Positions 44,472 to 53,693 of a stretch of 64,000 bases of DNA are shown piece after piece. Numbering within the stretch: position 1 is the stretch's first letter; each line of letters begins with the position of its first letter. The position numbers and the translations under genes are program-made. Under the pieces are notes generated by a model, which did not search any database, was not told the DNA's origin, and was given only the letters and a program-made list of their open reading frames with translations. Origin of the DNA: Calditrichota bacterium (lineage in GTDB: Bacteria; Calditrichota; Calditrichia; Calditrichales; Calditrichaceae); NCBI GenBank assembly GCA_024278755.1, contig JAJRSO010000049.1, positions 1 to 64,000 of the forward strand, in the 5' to 3' direction.

Positions 44472-45661
44472 AATAAACCTCGGGTAGAATCACTAATAAA
44501 CATATCTATTGATTGTTGTAATTTTTGGTCATCGGCTGTTTTTAAGATGCCCTGTACAAAATCGGCCGGGCCTCCGCCGCGCATGGAAAAATCGGGCCCA
44601 AACTGCTTTAAAAATTCCGCGGCATTTATAACGCTTTCTTTGGGAACGATAAAATAAAACCGTTCACCGCTGATTATAAACGCCGCTTTCGCGAAATCAT
44701 TCACGATTGTTTTTGCCAGCCGTCCGGCATCATCTGCGAAGCCGTCCGGCAGCCGGTTAAAAACAAAGGCGTTGTTTGTTTGTCCGGCAAGGCGTTTGCT
44801 TTCGGCTGATAAAAATGCAGCGCGGTAAAATTCCGCTTGTTTTTTTTGATGACTAATTTCGGCTTGTAAGGCTGCTGCGCGTTCGGCAAAATGTCCGGGT
44901 TCTGTCTGTAATTCGCGTTTCAGAGTGACCGTATTTTGATGCAGGACGGAAAAATAGGCATAGGCCTTTTGTCCTATCACAAAATGGATACGCAGATGAC
45001 CGCGGATCTTTTCCGTGCCGATAATTTTTATAAGACCGATATCGGCTGTGTTTGCTACATGTGTGCCGCCGCAGGCAGAAAAATCTCTTCCCTCTATTTC
45101 CAGAATTCGCAGGGTTTTCCAGTTTCCGGCAGGCCTGCGCAGGGGAAATCTTCCGACGTTTTCTGGATCGCTCCAGTGTATATGCAACGGCAGACGATCC
45201 CGAATGAGGCCGTTGACTTTGTCTTCAATTTCCGTTAAGATTTTATCCGTAGCAGATGCACAATCAAATTCAATTAAGGTATGTGCTTCGCCAAAATGGA
45301 CGGAAACGGTATTGAATTTGTATTCCATCGCCACATTGGAAATTAGATGCTGCCCGCTATGCTGCTGCATCATATAAAAACGGCGCGGCCAATCGATCGC
45401 CATTTGAACAGTAGCGCCAGGCTTTTTTTGAAAACGGGGCACCAGATGCCAAACCTGTGTATCTTCTTTACGGATGGATTCTACCCGTATATCGTCAATG
45501 GTTCCGTAGTCGGCCGGCTGGCCTCCTCCTCCCGGATAAAAAACAGTTTGATCCGGCAAAAGCCAAACGCCTTGTTTGTCCGGCTTTATTTTTAGTATTT
45601 TAGCCGCACTGTCTTTCAGATACGAATCTCGGTAGTATAATAAGATTGTTTCTGTATTCAT
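44468..45661 (-). CDS. Alanyl-tRNA editing protein (AlaX-like, with DHHA1-like C-terminus)
   Basis: The 397-residue protein is a free-standing editing domain of the alanyl-tRNA synthetase type, which hydrolyses Ser- or Gly-tRNA(Ala). The zinc-binding histidines are in MMQQHSGQHLISNVA (near residue 96-107), and the second metal motif is FSACGGTHVANT (near 196-205). The QTVFYPGGGGQPADYGTI loop is typical of this class. A coiled-coil region and a DHHA1-like C-terminal domain with GGGPADFVQG complete it. No catalytic synthetase domain is present. It is the first gene of a three-gene minus-strand operon. Confidence 0.9.
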   Translation of the reverse strand: MNTETILLYYRDSYLKDSAAKILKIKPDKQGVWLLPDQTVFYPGGGGQPADYGTIDDIRVESIRKEDTQVWHLVPRFQKKPGATVQMAIDWPRRFYMMQQHSGQHLISNVAMEYKFNTVSVHFGEAHTLIEFDCASATDKILTEIEDKVNGLIRDRLPLHIHWSDPENVGRFPLRRPAGNWKTLRILEIEGRDFSACGGTHVANTADIGLIKIIGTEKIRGHLRIHFVIGQKAYAYFSVLHQNTVTLKRELQTEPGHFAERAAALQAEISHQKKQAEFYRAAFLSAESKRLAGQTNNAFVFNRLPDGFADDAGRLAKTIVNDFAKAAFIISGERFYFIVPKESVINAAEFLKQFGPDFSMRGGGPADFVQGILKTADDQKLQQSIDMFISDSTRGLL

Positions 45662-45835
45662 TTAATTTAGTACCTGTTTGGAGTGCCAATTTGGAGGGCG
45701 TTGACGCCGTCACTGCCTAAACCGAATTAGCCGATTAACTCCATAATTCTAAATTCCAATTAACAATTAGTACTCAAATTCTAAAATTTAAACATACATC
45801 TACAAGGTGATTTTTGATTAGAATTTAAGGTTAAA
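45662..45835. repeat. Intergenic region with dispersed repeat
   Basis: This spacer between two minus-strand genes holds AT-rich text. AAAATTTAAACATACATCT, then ACAAGGTGATTTTTG (about 45784-45816), closely matches a copy at 58333-58367; both copies are followed by TAGAATTTAAGGT, at different distances. No gene is seen. Confidence 0.55.
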
Positions 45836-46828
45836 CTAAATTGTCTTTTGCTGCTGGGCATTTACTTTGTCGATGATTTGCCAGGCGGTTTTTAATGCAG
45901 GTAGCCCAAAATCTCCGCCTGTCTCTGCCGGCAGATTGTTCCGTATTGCCGCAATGAAATTCCGCAACTGCGTTTTTAAAGGCCGTGCCTGATCCCGCTT
46001 TAAGCGGTTGTATTTAATATCCCGGTTCTGAATTTTACCCAGAGATATGGCCAGGGTTCCATCGTGAAAAGGATTTTTTGAATCTCCTTCGAGATAAAAT
46101 ATTTCGGAGCGGCCCTCTTCCAGATTTAGAGTAATCTGAGCGTCCCGCTGATAAAGGCGCATTCTGGCTTCGCGTTTGGTAGAAAGGCGGCTGGCGGTTA
46201 AACTAGCGGTACAGCCGTTTTCAAATTCGATATGAGCATTCACAATATCAATATCGGATGTAATGACCGAAGCGCCGCTGGCCTCGACAGCGACAGGCCG
46301 GCTGTTAAGCAAATGAATAAGCAAATCGATATCTTGAAGCATTAAATTCAGAATAACGGAAGTTGCTTTTTTATCCTGTTTAAATGAAGAGAGCCGTTCC
46401 GCTTCTATAAAAACCGGTTTAAGCGGGATGTCTTCTATGGCTTTTACAGCTCCGTTGTATCGTTCGGTAAGGACGGCAATCAGCCGACGATCTTTACTGT
46501 TGGCCAGATGTGCCAATTCAAGGGCCTGCTCTTCCGTTTGTGTCGCAGGAATTTCAATTAGCACATGCCGTTCCAGTTCCAGCAGTTGTTTTGCCGTTTC
46601 AAAGCGAGAATGGAGTGGAACCGCAACGCTGAAGGCTTCCACTTCGGCGGCCAGTTGTTCCAGGTTGTCAAAAGCAATGACGCCTAAGTTTTTGGCGGCA
46701 GCCTGAGCTTTCTCTTTATTTATATCGTAAATACCCAGGAGCAGGGCGTCCGGCAGTTCCTGGTATAGTTTCGCATGTTCCATTCCGGCGCGGCCTGCTC
46801 CGATAATGCCTGTCTTTGTACGTTGCAT
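45836..46828 (-). CDS. Gfo/Idh/MocA-family oxidoreductase
   Basis: The 330-residue protein has the N-terminal Rossmann motif TGIIGAGRAGMEHAKLY and the long NLMLQDIDLLIHLLNS helix typical of Gfo/Idh/MocA enzymes, including those next to lipid A genes. The usual EKP motif with its catalytic lysine reads HVLIEIPATQ here, so Lys is replaced by Ile and the oxidoreductase activity is uncertain. The start at 46828 is set by AAAGGATTGAT; an ORF extension 20 codons upstream overlaps the GWxTD gene. The substrate cannot be assigned. Confidence 0.85.
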   Translation of the reverse strand: MQRTKTGIIGAGRAGMEHAKLYQELPDALLLGIYDINKEKAQAAAKNLGVIAFDNLEQLAAEVEAFSVAVPLHSRFETAKQLLELERHVLIEIPATQTEEQALELAHLANSKDRRLIAVLTERYNGAVKAIEDIPLKPVFIEAERLSSFKQDKKATSVILNLMLQDIDLLIHLLNSRPVAVEASGASVITSDIDIVNAHIEFENGCTASLTASRLSTKREARMRLYQRDAQITLNLEEGRSEIFYLEGDSKNPFHDGTLAISLGKIQNRDIKYNRLKRDQARPLKTQLRNFIAAIRNNLPAETGGDFGLPALKTAWQIIDKVNAQQQKTI

Positions 46829-46829
46829 A

Positions 46830-48098
46830 TCAATCCTTTTGAACGGTTTCTGATAAAATAAATTCACCATTTCGTTTTTTATCAACAAAAATAAATTTTA
46901 AGGAATCACCATATTCCCAAACAAGCCACGGGAGCGACCGGATTGAGTAACGTCCGTTTTCTATCTTTAACGGCGGGCCGTATAAAATAAATATACGTCC
47001 CCGGTCGGTCTCCCAGCCTTCTTGCACCCGGGTTTTAAATTTATAATTACTTTCGCTTACCCGTGCATAAAACTCGTCGAGAAGTTCATTAAACTGTGTT
47101 TTTGGCGTGGGGTCGCGTTTTTTCCAATAGGATTTAAACCAGGCGGCCAGTTGCTCTTCATTTAAATGGTTTGCTTCATCATATTCTTTTTCCGATAGCA
47201 GATAGCGCATAGGCCGCAGGGCTAAATCATATTTATACAAATACGAGGGTTTCTTAAACCAGGTAATGGAAAAGTGCTTTTTTAAAACGTATTTACCTGT
47301 ATCAAATTCCAACCGATAATCTCCCTCGGTTAACGTATCGGCTGGTAACGTATATAAAATGGTTGCCGTGGGGCGGGCGGAATCGATCGACCGGCTGCTT
47401 TTAAAAAAAAGAACATTATCTTTAAATAGTCGGATACGCACAGAATCTGTCGTGGCGCCGCTGTCTGTTTTTATTCTGGCGTAAGCGGTGTACGAGGTGT
47501 TATAATTCAGATGTGTAACATATGGCGCCAGCGGTAAAACATTGCTACTGTCCGGATGATGTTGCAAAAAGCAAATATCGCTGGCTTTTCTCCGCAGAAA
47601 ATCGGTTGGCAGTTCCAGAATACGTTTTTTAATAAACGTGTTTTTTGTAATCAAATCTTCGATATCGAGCAAAAAGGTATATTTTCCCGTTTTCATTTGC
47701 AGACTATCGGAGGGTTGGTTTAGAAGATAGACAAATGTTTGCGATTCGGTTCGGGAATTGGTCCGTTTAAAATCTTTAAATGAAAGTTCATGTTTGCGAG
47801 TGAACTGCAGGATGGCTGTCGAATCATTTCGCGCCGAAACGGTAACCATGAAACGCGCCTGATAAACATTACCGGACTTTTCGAATTGCAGGATATCATT
47901 CTGAATGGAAACGGAAGCGTATAATAAAACCTGTGTTCCACTGGAATCGAAATTCGAAAAAACGTTAAAATTAACGGGCTGGCGGCGCATTACTTTAAAA
48001 CCGTACCGGCTTTTTAATTCCAAAACTTCTTGCTTATCCATCGCCCGCAAGGCGCCAAAAAGTAGTAAAATAGTTACCGTTAAAAATATTGTTTTCAT
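46830..48098 (-). CDS. Exported GWxTD-domain protein
   Basis: The 422-residue protein has a signal peptide (MKTIFLTVTILLLFGALRA) and a C-terminal GWxTD domain, named for GWETDRGRIFILYGPPLKIE (core GWETDRGRIFILYGPP), followed by LPWLVWEYGDSLKFIFVDK. Such proteins are found mainly in Bacteroidetes, Acidobacteria and relatives; function is unknown. The first 270 residues are beta-rich and unassigned. A GAGGGGAGACAGA ribosome site sets the start at 48098. It precedes the Gfo/Idh gene with one base between them, so both form an operon. Confidence 0.85.
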   Translation of the reverse strand: MKTIFLTVTILLLFGALRAMDKQEVLELKSRYGFKVMRRQPVNFNVFSNFDSSGTQVLLYASVSIQNDILQFEKSGNVYQARFMVTVSARNDSTAILQFTRKHELSFKDFKRTNSRTESQTFVYLLNQPSDSLQMKTGKYTFLLDIEDLITKNTFIKKRILELPTDFLRRKASDICFLQHHPDSSNVLPLAPYVTHLNYNTSYTAYARIKTDSGATTDSVRIRLFKDNVLFFKSSRSIDSARPTATILYTLPADTLTEGDYRLEFDTGKYVLKKHFSITWFKKPSYLYKYDLALRPMRYLLSEKEYDEANHLNEEQLAAWFKSYWKKRDPTPKTQFNELLDEFYARVSESNYKFKTRVQEGWETDRGRIFILYGPPLKIENGRYSIRSLPWLVWEYGDSLKFIFVDKKRNGEFILSETVQKD

Positions 48099-48187
48099 TC
48101 TGTCTCCCCTCAAAATCAAATGTAATGCCTTGATAATTGCAAATCAAGCCGGAAAAGCAGCTGCCGTTAAAACCGGTCTCCCTTTTG

Positions 48188-48247
48188 CTGTATATTGTAC
48201 AGAGGACTTTCCCGAATGGGCAAGGCGCCAAATGCTAATTTTAGCAT
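48188..48247. promoter_or_regulatory. Two inverted repeats in the divergent promoter region upstream of the NhaC gene
   Basis: CTGTA-TATTG-TACAG (48188-48202) and ATGCTAA-TT-TTAGCAT (48232-48247) are perfect inverted repeats with short spacers, placed between the divergent GWxTD and NhaC genes. They are candidate operators for either direction. Which gene they control is not shown by the sequence. Confidence 0.4.
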
Positions 48248-48345
48248 CAAACGTTAACCGTTGTTCTTCAACCCGCTTTTGTATCCCCTTGTGTCTTTCG
48301 CTTTTTTCTTCTATTTTATCTCGCCTACTATATTTGGGATGACAA

Positions 48346-50238
48346 ATGCAAAAACTAAAAATTCTCTTCTTCTTGCTTTTACCGCTGCAGCTACTGGCCG
48401 GCTGGCAACTGTCCGAGACAAAAGTCGTTTATCTGACCGGCGTGCGGTATCAGCTACAAATAAGCAATGAAAACACAGCGGATTCTCTGATATCCGTTCA
48501 GCTGGTTGCGGACGGCGATATTCTGCGTCAATTAAAAACATCAAAAACGGACAGGGGCTGGATTAGCGTTAGTTTTGAATTCAGCGAAAGCGGCGCATAT
48601 TTGCTTCAAACCGGAAACGGAGAAGCAGTAACCGAAATCCGCGTGCTGCCGGGCTGGGTCAGCATTCTGCCGCCGTTGGCGGCTATTCTTCTGGCGCTCA
48701 TTACCCGTCAGGTGCTGGCCGCGCTGTTTGCCGGTATCTGGCTGGGCGCTTTTTTTATCTTTTCCTACAGTCCGGTAAATGGATTTTTGTATGCCCTCAC
48801 CCAATATATCGGTAAGGCGCCGGTGGACGCCGACCGCATGTCTATCTTAATTTTCAGTCTTACTTTGGGCGGAATGGTGGGCGTTATGTCCCGGGCGGGC
48901 GGAACGCTTGGCATTGTACAACGCTTATCCGGTCTGGCTTCGAGCAGCCGCAGGGGGCAATTGGTTACCTGGGCGATGGGTGTGCTGGTCTTTTTTGATG
49001 ATTACGCCAATACCTTAATCGTTGGCAATACCATGCGGCCGTTGACGGATAAACTGAAAATAAGCAGGGAAAAGCTGGCCTATCTCGTGGATTCCACCGC
49101 GGCGCCGGTGGCCAATATCGCGATTATTTCCACCTGGATTGGTTACGAGCTTAGCCTGATAAACGACGCCTACAAAGAAATCGGATTAAATGCAAACGCC
49201 TATATTACGTTTTTTAAAACGATTCCCTTTAATTTTTACCCGCTTTTTTCACTGGCATTCGGCTTGTTTATTGTAACCACCGGGCGGGATATGTTTTCTA
49301 TGTTTCGGGCGGAACAACGAGCGGCTTCGGGAAAAGGGCTGATGCGTAGCGATGCGGTGCCCCTTGCCGATATGAACAGCGGGGAGCTGGAAGTAAAAAA
49401 AGGGGCGCCTCTGCGCTGGTACAATGCGGTTATTCCGGTAGGGATGGTGATTGTTACCGCTCTCGCCGGGCTCTGGCTGACCGGACTGGCTAATTTTGAA
49501 CAGACACGGCCCATGGGCTGGATTGAATATGCCAGCAGCGTGGTGGGTCATTCCGATTCCTTTGCGGTACTCATGTGGGCGGCCTTTATCGGCAGTTTTA
49601 CCGCGATTATTCTGGCGATTGGCCAGCGTGTTTTAAATTTGCACGAGGCCATCGGCGCCTGGGTTTCCGGCGTGAAGGCGATGGTGCTGGCGGCTATTAT
49701 CTTAACCTTGGCCTGGGCCATCGGTAATATTTGTTCCGATTTACAAACGGCGGAATATGTGATTGCCCAGACGAAGGGCTTTTTATCACCCCATTTTTTG
49801 CCGTTGATTGCGTTTATTATCGCTGGTTTAACGGCTTTTGCCACCGGAACTTCCTGGGGCACCATGGCGATTTTAATGCCCATCATTATTCCGCTTGCCT
49901 ATCATTTGCCATTGCAGCACGCCGCGGTTGACGCCTTTACGGCACAGCAGATATTTATTAGTTCCATCGCTTCTATTCTGGCCGGCGCCACTTTTGGCGA
50001 CCACTGTTCCCCTATTTCGGATACCACAATCATGTCGTCAATGGCTTCCGGATCGGATCATATCGATCACGTGCGCACACAGATTCCTTATGCTTTAATT
50101 GCTGCGAGTGCGGCTATTGTGTTTGGATATCTGCCGGCGGGATTCGGTTGGAGTAACTGGATTATGCTGCCGTTGGGTATGTTGGCGCTGTTTTTAGTTG
50201 TGCGTTTTTTCGGCCGGAAAGCAATTGAAAAGGCGTAG
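48346..50238 (+). CDS. Na+/H+ antiporter, NhaC family, with exported N-terminal domain
   Basis: The 630-residue protein has an N-terminal signal-like segment (MQKLKILFFLLLPLQLLAGW) and about 80 residues of beta-rich exported sequence, then a NhaC-family transporter of about 11 hydrophobic segments. Family motifs include RQVLAALFAGIWLGAFF, GGMVGVMSRAGGTLGIV, DDYANTLIVGNTMRPLTD, AIGNICSDL, GTSWGTMAILMPIIIPLAYHL and TFGDHCSPISDTTIMSSMASG. It exchanges sodium and protons (some relatives exchange malate and lactate). It is a single gene; two inverted repeats lie upstream. Confidence 0.92.
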   Translation: MQKLKILFFLLLPLQLLAGWQLSETKVVYLTGVRYQLQISNENTADSLISVQLVADGDILRQLKTSKTDRGWISVSFEFSESGAYLLQTGNGEAVTEIRVLPGWVSILPPLAAILLALITRQVLAALFAGIWLGAFFIFSYSPVNGFLYALTQYIGKAPVDADRMSILIFSLTLGGMVGVMSRAGGTLGIVQRLSGLASSSRRGQLVTWAMGVLVFFDDYANTLIVGNTMRPLTDKLKISREKLAYLVDSTAAPVANIAIISTWIGYELSLINDAYKEIGLNANAYITFFKTIPFNFYPLFSLAFGLFIVTTGRDMFSMFRAEQRAASGKGLMRSDAVPLADMNSGELEVKKGAPLRWYNAVIPVGMVIVTALAGLWLTGLANFEQTRPMGWIEYASSVVGHSDSFAVLMWAAFIGSFTAIILAIGQRVLNLHEAIGAWVSGVKAMVLAAIILTLAWAIGNICSDLQTAEYVIAQTKGFLSPHFLPLIAFIIAGLTAFATGTSWGTMAILMPIIIPLAYHLPLQHAAVDAFTAQQIFISSIASILAGATFGDHCSPISDTTIMSSMASGSDHIDHVRTQIPYALIAASAAIVFGYLPAGFGWSNWIMLPLGMLALFLVVRFFGRKAIEKA

Positions 50239-50629
50239 TTCTTAAAAGAAGGCGTTTCTTTGCTGTGCCGGAAATTATTTATTTCAAGAATCACATCTTT
50301 CCCAATTAAACGAAACAACTTCTTTGCAAAGGTATCTATTCCACCCCTATCATAAGCGGTTGACTCGTTAAGGAGCCCTCTGAAATAGTTTCTAATTAAA
50401 CCGCAAAGCGCGCATTGTTTTGCCAGAAAAAGCAAAAACAGAGCGCCTTCCGGCTCGTTTTTTTAGTATTTTTTCATAGCGTTCTTTGCATTTAGTTCTT
50501 TTTTCTCCAACATGCTGTGTGAACCGGAAGGGTAAAGCTACCGATATCTCGGGAACAGGGGAGGGTAGATAATAAAGAAAAACCCGGTTTCTTTTTTAAT
50601 AAGAGCCCTTCTATTTAACCAGACGCTGT
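50239..50629. repeat. Non-coding region with dispersed 52-bp repeat
   Basis: No confident gene is present in this spacer between converging genes. AGTTTCTAATTAAACCGCAA at 50387 begins a segment of about 52 bases that recurs as AGTTTCTAACTAAAACGCAA from 59386, in the same orientation, with about 80% identity by eye. A 115-codon minus-strand frame (50088-50435) overlaps the NhaC gene and has no ribosome site; it may hold a decayed gene remnant, but no family is recognised. Confidence 0.5.
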
Positions 50630-51736
50630 TCATATTCGATACAAAAAGAAATAGAGAGCGATTGATATAAAAAACGCCACATAGCCCATGAATAAAAATT
50701 TTGCCGTGAATGAGGCTGTGTTCTCCGAATGTTCACTGGTTACATAAATCTTGTAAGCAATGAGATTTGCCAATGAACCGAACAGACTGCCGAATCCCCC
50801 CGTATTGCCTCCCCATAGCAAAGCGTTCCAGTTTGATGTGAATTTTGCAAAGAGCAGAGTTGCCGGAACATTACTCATCACCTGACTAGTCAGAGCTGAG
50901 AACAGAAAGATATGTCCGGAATGAGTAATTTCTGCCATAAGCAGCGCCTTAATGTTTCCTGCAAGTCCGAAAAAGAATAAGAAACTAAATAAAAGTGCAT
51001 AGTCGATACGAAGGGTTTTTCGGTCAAATAATACGGTAAAAACAATAACCAAACTTCCTGTTATAAGGGGAAGTATGTGAAGAACAGTCAGTAAGGAGAC
51101 AAAAAGAAAAGCGCCGTAGAGATAGGCTTTTTGGCGGATGACAATGGGCGGATCTTCTTGCTTAAGGCTCCCGTTCTTTGTTTTGATAAGATACGAGTAC
51201 ACAAGCAGAATGATTAGAAAAACGATTGAAAACGGTGCGATGGTTTTGATGAATGTAATCGGATGAATCCCGTAGAACCAATAAATAAAAAGATTTTGCG
51301 GGTTTCCCAAAGGCGTCAGCGCCGAACCGGCATTTGCCGCTAATGCTTCCAGAATAACCAAGATATCTTTGCGGTTAATATGGAGCGATAAAGTAAGCGG
51401 AACAAGGACAACTAAAGCAATGTCATTGGTTACCAACATGGATAAAAAAAAGGTTGTAAGCACTAATTTAACCGGTATCGTTTTTCCGTTTTCAATGCGT
51501 CGGGCGGTTTTTAACATTATACCGCTGTTTTGAAGACCTTTAACGGAAATAAACAAGGTAAGCAGGATAAACAGAACCTGTAGTTCCTTGGTTGAATAGA
51601 CAGGAAAACGCATGGTATAAACCGACGTCACGGCCAAACCGATACCGGATGCAACTAACAGCCATTCTTTTAAAATGAAATCAATGAATGTCTGGGCGTT
51701 TAATATCTTTCCTAACTTATCTGGAAATACCGGCAA
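50630..51736 (-). CDS. SLC13/ArsB/NhaD-type anion or cation permease
   Basis: The 368-residue polytopic membrane protein belongs to the ion-transporter superfamily that includes SLC13, ArsB and NhaD. The motifs TTFFLSMLVTNDIALVVLVPL, EALAANAGSALTPLGNPQNLFIYW and LTSQVMSNVPATLLFA (cores VTNDIALVVLVP, TPLGNPQN, SNVPA) are conserved in these families. The substrate is unknown. It begins with TTG (51736), seven bases after the stop of the upstream gene; no ATG fits with the N-terminal domain. It is probably co-transcribed with the YgfK-like gene, suggesting linked uptake. Confidence 0.8.
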   Translation of the reverse strand: MPVFPDKLGKILNAQTFIDFILKEWLLVASGIGLAVTSVYTMRFPVYSTKELQVLFILLTLFISVKGLQNSGIMLKTARRIENGKTIPVKLVLTTFFLSMLVTNDIALVVLVPLTLSLHINRKDILVILEALAANAGSALTPLGNPQNLFIYWFYGIHPITFIKTIAPFSIVFLIILLVYSYLIKTKNGSLKQEDPPIVIRQKAYLYGAFLFVSLLTVLHILPLITGSLVIVFTVLFDRKTLRIDYALLFSFLFFFGLAGNIKALLMAEITHSGHIFLFSALTSQVMSNVPATLLFAKFTSNWNALLWGGNTGGFGSLFGSLANLIAYKIYVTSEHSENTASFTAKFLFMGYVAFFISIALYFFLYRI

Positions 51737-51743
51737 TTATACG

Positions 51744-53693
51744 CTAACTCTCTTTCTTCGAAGCTAAAAATAAGAAATTCGGATATTTTTCCGGTTCGCT
51801 GCGAACGGCATTAAAAATAGCTTTGGCGGCATAAAACCGTTGTCCGTCTATTTTTGTGCCCGCATCTCCGCTGAGTTTTGCCGCACCGGATGCAGTAATT
51901 ATAAATTTCCAGTTTTTGCCGGACCATTCCCACTGATTTTTACCCGCGTTCCAAAAGAGTGTGAATTCGCTGCCCTCGAACCGCACCCGCATTGTATTGG
52001 GAGCGGAAAAATAAAATCCGTCCTGCCTGGGTGACGCCGCCCAGGTACTTTCGTAAAGAAAAAAACGGGATTTCTGCTTAAAGGGGCCGCCCAGCTCGGG
52101 ACAAAAGGTATCACAGTTGCCGCACGCATTACAAAATTCGGCGATGGTGCCAATCTGCGTCTCCTTTTGCAGAATAAAACGTCCGGCGGAAATTTTATGT
52201 ACTACGCCGTTTTTGATTTCGTAATCGAAAAGCGCTTCATCCGTTTTTCCGGTGCGAAAACTAAAATTAGCGGCATTGGGACAAACGGGAATACAAATAG
52301 CACAGCTCAGGCAGTCGAAACGGGTTAAATGCGAATCAATTTTTTTAGGCGTCGTTTTATTTTGCTGAAAACGGTAAGCCGGATTTTGCTGCGCCTGTTC
52401 TGCGATCCGAACGCTGTTCTGCAGGGCCGCCATTTCAACGGAGCCGGCAGCCGAACCGGAATTGGCTATAATAAATTCGTCGATAGTTCCGACGCCCTTT
52501 TCCCGCGCTTCTTTTTTTAAAGTATCGAGATAATAAAAGAGTTTCCGGTAGCCGCCTTTTTTGAGCAGGTCGGTACAGGTGGTTACCGGCGCCAGTCCGC
52601 AGGAGACCGCTTCGCTGAAATTGTTTTTATCGATACCGCCGGAAAAAGAAACCGGAAATCTGTTTCCCGCTGTTTCGCGGAAACGCTGCACAAGATGCAT
52701 AGCCAGCATATAAAGCGGCGCTCCGGAAAGATAGCGTTCGGGGCCGTCAAAAAAGGATTCGGAATTTTTAACAATCAGTGTGTTGGTAAATTTAACGCCA
52801 ACCGTACGGCCCTTTTCTTCGGCCAGTTGCCGTAAGCGCCGCATCATAGGGATGGCTTGTTCAAAATTCAGGTCGCTTTCAAACGCTTCCGGCAGCAGTT
52901 CGATGTGTTTGTATCCGGCGATGTTTTGCAGCAGGTTTTTGGTAAATTCATATCCGGCCAGAGTGGGATTCATTTTAACGACCACGTTTAAATTTTGCTC
53001 GGTAATCAGATAGCGTACAATCTCTTCAATCTCATCGGCGGGGCAGCCGTGAAAGGTGGAGAGGGTAATGGAATCGGAAATCTGTGCCGGAATGCTTATA
53101 TTTTTTAACCGATCATAGTGTGCCGGGAGCGTATCCAATAACGCGGCAATCAGCTCGCGGGCGTCGGCCATATTTTTCAGCCAGCGGCTGACAGACGGAG
53201 AAGAGATACCTTTTAAATCATATCCGGCGGACATATCAAACACCGTATCATAAAACGGATCGCCTGGGGGCGCTTTAAAAATACCGTAGTTTTGCAGCAC
53301 GTGAATGAGGGCCCAGGCCGAAGCATATTCACGGAAGGATTCATCCAGCGACAGTTCCTGCGACCACTCCACATTGTAGCCCACATTGCGCATATCGATG
53401 CAGGGGCGGGGAATATCCAAATCATCCAAAACCTGAATGGTTTTTAATTCGATAATCCGGCTGCCGTGCAGCCAGCCTAACACGATGTTCTGGGCGAGCT
53501 GCGTATGGGGCCCAGCGGCGGGTCCCAGAGGCGTGGCGGCTTTTTTACCGTAGAGATTAACGGAAAAATCAAAAGCGCTATCCGGCTGAAAAAAATAGCG
53601 GGCGTCGTAGCCGTAAATAGTTCCATAGGCTTTAAATTCTTCTAAAATATTTTCCAGATGCAATCTGAAATCAAGCGGTTTTAATTCAGCCAC
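51744..53693 (-). CDS. YgfK-like Fe-S oxidoreductase, short form
   Basis: The 649-residue protein resembles the N-terminal part of YgfK (putative selenate reductase subunit). It has a dihydroorotate-dehydrogenase-like barrel (GKKAATPLGPAAGPHTQLAQN, STFHGCPADEIEEIVRYL, VVKMNPTLAGYEF, PVSFSGGIDKNNF) and two [4Fe-4S] clusters (CLSCAICIPVCP near 461 and CNACGNCDTFCPELGGP near 529). The C-terminal flavin/NADPH half of YgfK, which makes the usual protein about 1000 residues, is absent; 80 unassigned residues end the protein. It starts with GTG, supported by GGAGATTAGT. Its electron partner must lie elsewhere. Confidence 0.85.
   Translation of the reverse strand: MAELKPLDFRLHLENILEEFKAYGTIYGYDARYFFQPDSAFDFSVNLYGKKAATPLGPAAGPHTQLAQNIVLGWLHGSRIIELKTIQVLDDLDIPRPCIDMRNVGYNVEWSQELSLDESFREYASAWALIHVLQNYGIFKAPPGDPFYDTVFDMSAGYDLKGISSPSVSRWLKNMADARELIAALLDTLPAHYDRLKNISIPAQISDSITLSTFHGCPADEIEEIVRYLITEQNLNVVVKMNPTLAGYEFTKNLLQNIAGYKHIELLPEAFESDLNFEQAIPMMRRLRQLAEEKGRTVGVKFTNTLIVKNSESFFDGPERYLSGAPLYMLAMHLVQRFRETAGNRFPVSFSGGIDKNNFSEAVSCGLAPVTTCTDLLKKGGYRKLFYYLDTLKKEAREKGVGTIDEFIIANSGSAAGSVEMAALQNSVRIAEQAQQNPAYRFQQNKTTPKKIDSHLTRFDCLSCAICIPVCPNAANFSFRTGKTDEALFDYEIKNGVVHKISAGRFILQKETQIGTIAEFCNACGNCDTFCPELGGPFKQKSRFFLYESTWAASPRQDGFYFSAPNTMRVRFEGSEFTLFWNAGKNQWEWSGKNWKFIITASGAAKLSGDAGTKIDGQRFYAAKAIFNAVRSEPEKYPNFLFLASKKES

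Noticed and set aside
50088-50435. 115-codon minus-strand frame
   Set aside because: The last part is antisense to NhaC and the first part covers the dispersed repeat. A gene remnant in 50239-50400 cannot be excluded, but no family is visible.
51744-53693. Selenoprotein reading in the YgfK-like gene because of the 'selenate reductase' name
   Set aside because: No in-frame TGA occurs within the gene and no SECIS-like hairpin was seen; the name is historical.
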